DNA of 10,705 nt from Eubacteriales bacterium (GTDB taxonomy: Bacteria > Bacillota > Clostridia > Lachnospirales > Lachnospiraceae), in assembly GCA_030536565.1 (NCBI GenBank), contig JAUNPT010000076.1, forward strand, positions 1 through 10,705, in the 5' to 3' direction. The position numbers and the translations under genes were made by a program. This document shows, one piece after another, positions 6,854 to 10,705 of the stretch. The notes under the pieces were generated by a model. That model ran no database searches, had not been told where the DNA came from, and saw nothing but the letters and a program-made list of their open reading frames with translations. Within the stretch, counting starts at the first letter, position 1, and every line of letters begins with the position of its first letter.

Positions 6854-7657
6854 ATGAAGTATTGTTCAAAATGCGGAAGGCAGCTTAATGATGGAGAAGT
6901 GTGCAACTGTCAGTCAGGTGTACAGCCACAGGGACAGCCAATGCAGGGTCAATTTAATGGCCAGCCTGTAATGGGAGGTAATGTACAGTTTAATAATCAG
7001 CCACAGGGACAGCCACAAGGCCAGTTTACCGGTCAGCCACAGGGAAGACCACAGTATTCACAGCAATCAAGTCCGGTATTTGAAAATATCGCCAGTCTGT
7101 TAAAGGGATTATTTAAAAATCCAGTGTCATCAGTATCATATTATGTTAATAATGCATCTGCGGCATCGTCTTGTATTGTTATTGCAGTATTAGCATTTCT
7201 GTCAGGTTTAAGACAGTTAATCTATATTGCAGGATATAACATAAAGTATCCGGCGTCATCAGCATATGAGGGTGTTAAGATTTTTACAAGCTTTTTAAAT
7301 GATATGTTTATTGTAATCGCATCAGCAGCTGTATTTGCTTTAATTATTATGCTTCTTGTCAATGCATTTGAAAAAGACCATAAGATTACATATACTCAGG
7401 CATTAGCGGTTGCCAGCTTAATGGATATCGTATATTTCCCATTGGCAATTGTCGGAACAATTATTAAGATGATTCCAGTTGCATTTTTTGGCTATGTTGC
7501 TTCATGGATAGGTGCATTTGGTAATGGCGCAAGCTATGCATTGGTATTTATCGGTATTAAGTCTGTTGAAAGAGATGACAACCATATGCCAATAGTATTT
7601 GGTGTTGCACTTTGTGCAGTTGCAGTTATGACAACAATTGTAAATTTGATTTTTTAG
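6854..7657 (+). CDS. Zinc-ribbon Yip1-family membrane protein
   Basis: The product is 267 residues. It opens with a compact zinc-binding motif (Cys4, Cys7, Cys17, Cys19: CxxC...CxC), as in zinc-ribbon-tagged membrane proteins. Residues 23-70 form a Gln/Gly/Pro-rich low-complexity linker built from QPQGQ-like units. From about residue 78 a membrane domain follows (SPVFENIASLLKGLFKNPVSSV, then hydrophobic segments at about 105-126, 148-171, 184-206, 208-235 and 247-267), matching the five-helix layout and the 'xxxxxxLFxxP' entry of the Yip1 superfamily. Yip1-type proteins in bacteria are of unknown role. Placement in the cytoplasmic membrane with the zinc ribbon inside is expected, as no signal peptide is present. 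It is a monocistronic unit bounded by a promoter and a terminator. Confidence 0.82.
   Translation: MKYCSKCGRQLNDGEVCNCQSGVQPQGQPMQGQFNGQPVMGGNVQFNNQPQGQPQGQFTGQPQGRPQYSQQSSPVFENIASLLKGLFKNPVSSVSYYVNNASAASSCIVIAVLAFLSGLRQLIYIAGYNIKYPASSAYEGVKIFTSFLNDMFIVIASAAVFALIIMLLVNAFEKDHKITYTQALAVASLMDIVYFPLAIVGTIIKMIPVAFFGYVASWIGAFGNGASYALVFIGIKSVERDDNHMPIVFGVALCAVAVMTTIVNLIF
6922..7056 (+). repeat. Imperfect repeats encoding the Gln/Gly/Pro linker
   Basis: The unit CAGCCACAGGGACAGCCA occurs at about 6924 and again at about 6999, with partial copies (CAGCCACAGGGAAGACCA) near 7035. It encodes QPQGQ-type units. Such repeats can change copy number by slippage. Confidence 0.6.
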
Positions 7658-7678
7658 TAATATAAAAGGAAGTTAAGA

Positions 7679-7711
7679 AAAAGAGGTGCCGCATAAAACG
7701 ACACCTCTTTT
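7679..7711 (+). terminator. Rho-independent terminator after the Yip1-type gene
   Basis: Perfect 10-bp arms AAAAGAGGTG (7679-7688) and CACCTCTTTT (7702-7711), with a further CG/CG pairing inside the loop after one mismatch; the stem itself ends in TTTT. The mirror-image A-rich start means it could also act on the opposite strand. Confidence 0.82.
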
Positions 7712-7738
7712 AATTGTATAATTAGCCTGAAGTATAAT
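7709..7738 (+). promoter_or_regulatory. Promoter of the Nudix/flavin reductase/OLD operon
   Basis: A consensus -10 TATAAT at 7733-7738 has a weak -35 (TTTAAT at 7709-7714, 18-base spacer) that overlaps the end of the preceding terminator stem. The expected start near 7745 leaves a leader of only about 14 bases, mostly the AAGGAGG at 7747-7753. Confidence 0.5.
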
Positions 7739-7758
7739 CTGCTAAAAAGGAGGTTTTT

Positions 7759-8475
7759 ATGACATATTTGGGTGAACAGCAGAATAAGCATTTTTTGGGA
7801 ACTGGAGAGAGAAACAAGGCTGGAGTTAGTCTGCAGGACTTTCTTGAGGCATATGACCCGTCAAAATATATGAATCCATGCAATACAGTAGATACGCTGG
7901 TGTTTACATATACTGAGGAAGCCCGGGTTAAGAAAATAGACAAGCTTCTGCTTATAAAGAGAGGAAATCATCCAAGCATAGGCTGGTGGGCATTGCCGGG
8001 AGGATTTGTAGAATATAGGGAAGATCTTGATAAGGCCGCCTTAAGGGAGCTTTATGAGGAAACAAAAATTAAGGATATTGAGGTGGAACAGCTGAAAAGC
8101 TATGGAGATTATGACAGGGACCCAAGAACCAGAATAATTACTACAGCCTATGTTGCAGTTGTGCCAGAGGGCAGACTGAATGCCGTGGCGGGTGACGATG
8201 CAAAGGAGGCTGGCTGGTTTAGCATAGATGATAAGCTGCTTTCCAGAGAATGTAATAATAATCTGGTGACAGAAAAGCATATGTTAATACTTTCAAATGA
8301 AGACCATAGCGTTACTACAACCACAGATATTACTGTTACATACAAGGAAAAAGGTATATTACAGCAGAAAAAATACCATGTAGACAGCACAAATCTGCTG
8401 GCGGCAGACCATGGTGCTGTGATACTTGAGGGATATCATTATTTATTGAAGCATTTTACAGAATTAAGGAGATAG
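7759..8475 (+). CDS. Nudix hydrolase, ADP-ribose pyrophosphatase-like
   Basis: The product is 238 residues with AAGGAGG five bases before the ATG. It is a Nudix hydrolase, expected to cleave a nucleoside diphosphate linked to another group. The Nudix box spans residues 82-104: Gly82, Glu88, then R96-E97-L98-Y99-E100-E101, so the metal-binding glutamates are intact, but the near-invariant Gly of the box is Lys103. WWALPGGFVE just before it and the YDRDPRTR run at 118-125 are features of the ADP-ribose pyrophosphatase/NrtR-like branch. After the fold's last strand (AGWFSID, 151-157) that branch normally reaches an 'AFDHaeIl' helix soon; here the equivalent LAADHGAVILEGYHYLL begins only at about 214, leaving an insertion of roughly 50 residues. 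No winged-helix domain is seen, so it is an enzyme rather than the NrtR repressor. It is first in a three-gene unit. Confidence 0.88.
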   Translation: MTYLGEQQNKHFLGTGERNKAGVSLQDFLEAYDPSKYMNPCNTVDTLVFTYTEEARVKKIDKLLLIKRGNHPSIGWWALPGGFVEYREDLDKAALRELYEETKIKDIEVEQLKSYGDYDRDPRTRIITTAYVAVVPEGRLNAVAGDDAKEAGWFSIDDKLLSRECNNNLVTEKHMLILSNEDHSVTTTTDITVTYKEKGILQQKKYHVDSTNLLAADHGAVILEGYHYLLKHFTELRR

Positions 8476-8477
8476 AC

Positions 8478-9101
8478 ATGAAACAGACATGGAGACCAGG
8501 AAATATGTTATACCCGGTTCCGGCAGTTATGGTCAGCTGCCAGAGAAAGGGAGAGAAGCCGAATATAATTACTGTGGCATGGGCGGGAACCATTTGCTCA
8601 GACCCTGTAATGGTTTCGATTTCGGTTAGAAAAGAAAGATATTCCTATGATATAATTAAAGAGACCGGGGAATTTGTAATCAATCTGACAACAAAACAGC
8701 TTGTCAGAGCTACGGATTATTGCGGTGTACGTTCAGGAAGAAATGTTGATAAATTTAAGGATATGAACCTTACACCAGAGACGTCTGAAAAAATAAACGC
8801 TCCAGGAATAGCAGAGAGTCCGGTCTGCATAGAATGTAAGGTAGTACAAGTGCTTGAGCTTGGGAGTCATGATATGTTTATTGCGAAGGTTGAAGCAGTA
8901 AGGGTTTGGGAATCTTTGCTTGACAGCAGAGGGACACTTAAGCTTTATAAGGCAGATTTAATGGCATATTCACATGGCTCCTATTATGAATTGGGGAAAA
9001 CTTTAGGAAAATTTGGATTTTCTGTGCAAAAGAAGGCTTCACAGAATAATGCAGTTAAGAAAAAAACAAAAAAAAGAAAAAATTCAGGCAGTATTAAATA
9101 A
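8478..9101 (+). CDS. Flavin reductase-like FMN-binding protein
   Basis: The product is 207 residues, starting two bases after the Nudix stop, with its AAGGAG inside the end of that gene, so the two are translationally coupled. It matches the flavin-reductase-like split barrel family that binds FMN: the N-terminal NIITVAWAGTICSDPVMVSISV strand pair (29-50), RYSYDIIKETGEFVINL (54-70), a YCGVRSGRNVDKF loop (81-93) of the kind that contacts the flavin phosphate, GSHDMFIAKVEAV (129-141) and the closing YYELGKTLGKFGFSV (169-183). Members reduce flavin with NAD(P)H or act as flavoproteins of unknown substrate; this subgroup is common in anaerobes. The family usually ends soon after the FGFSV strand; here about 20 extra residues form a lysine-rich tail (KKKTKKRK) coded by A-rich DNA (9057-9082). 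Confidence 0.88.
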   Translation: MKQTWRPGNMLYPVPAVMVSCQRKGEKPNIITVAWAGTICSDPVMVSISVRKERYSYDIIKETGEFVINLTTKQLVRATDYCGVRSGRNVDKFKDMNLTPETSEKINAPGIAESPVCIECKVVQVLELGSHDMFIAKVEAVRVWESLLDSRGTLKLYKADLMAYSHGSYYELGKTLGKFGFSVQKKASQNNAVKKKTKKRKNSGSIK

Positions 9102-9119
9102 CAGCTGTTGGGGGTGCTT

Positions 9120-10705
9120 ATGAAGATTGCTTATTTGTCCATACACAATTACAGGTCAATTGAAGAACTTACAATTGAAGATGTAGAAGATGTACTTATT
9201 CTGGTAGGAAGGAACAATGCAGGAAAATCAATTGTATTAGATGCCATTCGTGCAGTTTTTGGTGATTATCCTGTAGGGCCTAAGGATTTTCATGGTAGTG
9301 AAGGTAATATAAGTATAATGCTGCAGCTGACTGTTGATAATAAGGATTTGCAGTATCTTCACAGCAAGGCGGCTGTCAGCAGATTTAAGCATTTTGATTT
9401 ATGGAAAAAAGATTTTTGTCAGAAGCTGCCTTCATATGATGCAGAAAAAGGGATTCTTACGCTGGAGTATGTTTACAGCCGCGACGGAGTTGTCCGTTTC
9501 AAAGATGGCGTGCATAAGAATAACAATTACATAAAACAGGTATTTCCTAAAATCTATTTTGTTGACCATTACAGAAATAATGTGAATTTAAAAGATGATT
9601 TTATGATGCTGCAAAAGGATACGGGGCTTTCGCAGCTTAAGGATAACAGATGTATTTTTGATGAGGGAAAGACCTGCCGACAGTGCTTTGAATGCATCGG
9701 CGTAATAAATAAAAAAACGCCGCAGGAGCTTACACTGCTTGAAACAAGCAGACTTATGCAGTACAAGCTGTTTAATATTAATCTTGGCGAGTTTACAGGC
9801 AGGCTTAACCGCTATTTTACGAAAAATGGTGCCGTGTCCGAGAGAATCAGATATGAAGTAAGATTTGATTCTGATGAAATATTTAAAATTGATACTATAG
9901 TTGAAAATGAAGACCGCGGAATTGAGGAAAGCATAGAATCTTTAGGGGAAGGCCTTAGAAGCATTTACATTTTATCGCTGCTTGAGGCATATCTGGATAT
10001 GGAAAATGTTGCCCTGTATTTGATTATGATTGAGGATCCGGAAATTTATCTGCATCCATATCTCCAAAAGAAGGCGAGTGAAATCTTATACAGGCTGTCA
10101 AAAAAGAATCAGGTTATATTTTCTACCCATGAACCGGAAATGCTGTTTAATTTCACAACGAAGCAAATCAGGCAGATTTATTTAAATGACAGTTACAGCA
10201 CCTCTGTCAGACGGGAGTCAGATATTGACGATATCCTGTCAGACCTGGGATTTACTGCAAATGATCTTATGAATGTAAGCTTTGTGTTCATTGTAGAAGG
10301 CAAACAGGATAAAAGCAGGCTTATGCTGCTGCTTAATAAATATTATTCAGAGATTTATGATGAATCGGGTCATCTTAACAGAATAGCAATTATATCTACT
10401 AACAGCTGCACAAATATTAAGACATATGCTAATTTGAAATACATTAATACACTGTATCTTAAAGATAACTTTATGATGATTCGTGACAGTGATGGAAAGG
10501 ACAGGGACAAGCTGGGAAAACAGTTATGCAGGTATTATAAAGACAGGTCGGTTGAGGATAAGGGAAATCTTCCACGAGTGACAGACAGAAATGTCCTTAT
10601 TCTAAAATACTATTCATTTGAAAACTATTTTTTGTTCCCGGAGGTTATGGTAAAAATAGGTGTTGTTAAGGACACAGGGCAGTTTTACGATATATTGTGG
10701 AATAA
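9120..10705 (+). CDS. OLD-family ATPase-TOPRIM nuclease (3' end outside the window)
   Basis: The frame opens with ATG at 9120, GGGGGTG about four bases before it, and stays open to the window edge, giving 528 visible residues. Domains: an ABC/SMC-type ATPase with Walker A GRNNAGKS (30-37), signature S274-L-G-E-G-L, Walker B YLIMIEDPE (300-308) followed by YLHP, and the H-loop STH337; then a TOPRIM domain with the catalytic Glu393 (FVFIVEGKQDK) and Asp456-x-Asp458 (MIRDSDGKD), and the typical FENYFLFPE at about 500-508. This order defines the OLD (overcoming lysogenization defect) nucleases, which cut DNA under ATP control. Between the Walker A and the signature is a cysteine cluster, Cys178, 186, 189 and 192 (C-x7-C-x2-C-x2-C), suitable for zinc or an Fe-S cluster. 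It starts 18 bases after the flavin reductase gene, so it probably shares the operon. GajA of Gabija is a relative, but a partner helicase cannot be seen here. Confidence 0.9.
   Translation, partial: MKIAYLSIHNYRSIEELTIEDVEDVLILVGRNNAGKSIVLDAIRAVFGDYPVGPKDFHGSEGNISIMLQLTVDNKDLQYLHSKAAVSRFKHFDLWKKDFCQKLPSYDAEKGILTLEYVYSRDGVVRFKDGVHKNNNYIKQVFPKIYFVDHYRNNVNLKDDFMMLQKDTGLSQLKDNRCIFDEGKTCRQCFECIGVINKKTPQELTLLETSRLMQYKLFNINLGEFTGRLNRYFTKNGAVSERIRYEVRFDSDEIFKIDTIVENEDRGIEESIESLGEGLRSIYILSLLEAYLDMENVALYLIMIEDPEIYLHPYLQKKASEILYRLSKKNQVIFSTHEPEMLFNFTTKQIRQIYLNDSYSTSVRRESDIDDILSDLGFTANDLMNVSFVFIVEGKQDKSRLMLLLNKYYSEIYDESGHLNRIAIISTNSCTNIKTYANLKYINTLYLKDNFMMIRDSDGKDRDKLGKQLCRYYKDRSVEDKGNLPRVTDRNVLILKYYSFENYFLFPEVMVKIGVVKDTGQFYDILWN

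Noticed and set aside
8041..8390. Two minus-strand reading frames opposite the Nudix gene
   Set aside because: They overlap one another and a confident gene, and their Cys/Phe/Ser-rich content is typical of antisense translation.
9334..9766. Short frames on both strands inside the OLD nuclease gene
   Set aside because: The main frame here is continuous from 9120 to the window end with all expected motifs, so these are shadows.

Overview
The window looks like chromosomal DNA of a low-GC, anaerobic Gram-positive bacterium, most likely a gut-type Clostridia (Lachnospiraceae-like). The reasons are AT-rich codon use, strong AGGAGG-type ribosome binding sites, a lipoprotein solute-binding protein, a fructose-6-phosphate kinase carrying pyrophosphate-type signatures, and a zinc-ribbon/Yip1-type membrane protein. 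This assignment rests on overall impression, not on a database search.

Layout, left to right. (A) Positions 1-2558, plus strand: the C-terminal end of a HlyD/MacA-like efflux adaptor, then a lipoprotein resembling an ABC-transporter solute-binding protein, then a short degraded reading frame that keeps only the catalytic-serine motif of an S24/S26 (signal-peptidase-like) peptidase, then an unrecognised two-pass membrane protein. This is the right-hand end of a cell-envelope/export locus and shows decay. (B) Positions 2603-4582, minus strand: a compact operon of an AI-2E-family (PerM-like) membrane protein, D-aminoacyl-tRNA deacylase (overlapping by one base) and a 90-residue uncharacterised protein. 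A good promoter with a palindrome across its start point precedes it, and a hairpin overlaps its end. (C) Positions 4605-6002, minus strand: a single phosphofructokinase gene with its own extended -10 promoter and a strong rho-independent terminator. (D) Positions 6069-7711, plus strand: an HD-domain phosphohydrolase-like protein, then a zinc-ribbon, Gln/Gly/Pro-rich, Yip1-type membrane protein, each with its own promoter; a terminator follows the second. (E) Positions 7709-10705, plus strand: a tightly packed three-gene unit of a Nudix hydrolase (ADP-ribose-pyrophosphatase-like), a flavin reductase-like FMN-binding protein, and an OLD-family ATPase-TOPRIM nuclease that is still open at the window end.

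Most of the window is housekeeping. The two regions worth most attention are the right end and the left end. At the right, a complete OLD-type ATPase plus the start of a TOPRIM nuclease carries an unusual cysteine cluster inside the ATPase and sits in a probable operon with nucleotide- and flavin-handling enzymes; whether a UvrD-like partner follows (Gabija-like arrangement) cannot be seen here. At the left is an eroded peptidase beside an adaptor/solute-binding-protein pair. No rRNA, tRNA, CRISPR array, insertion sequence or replication origin was recognised.
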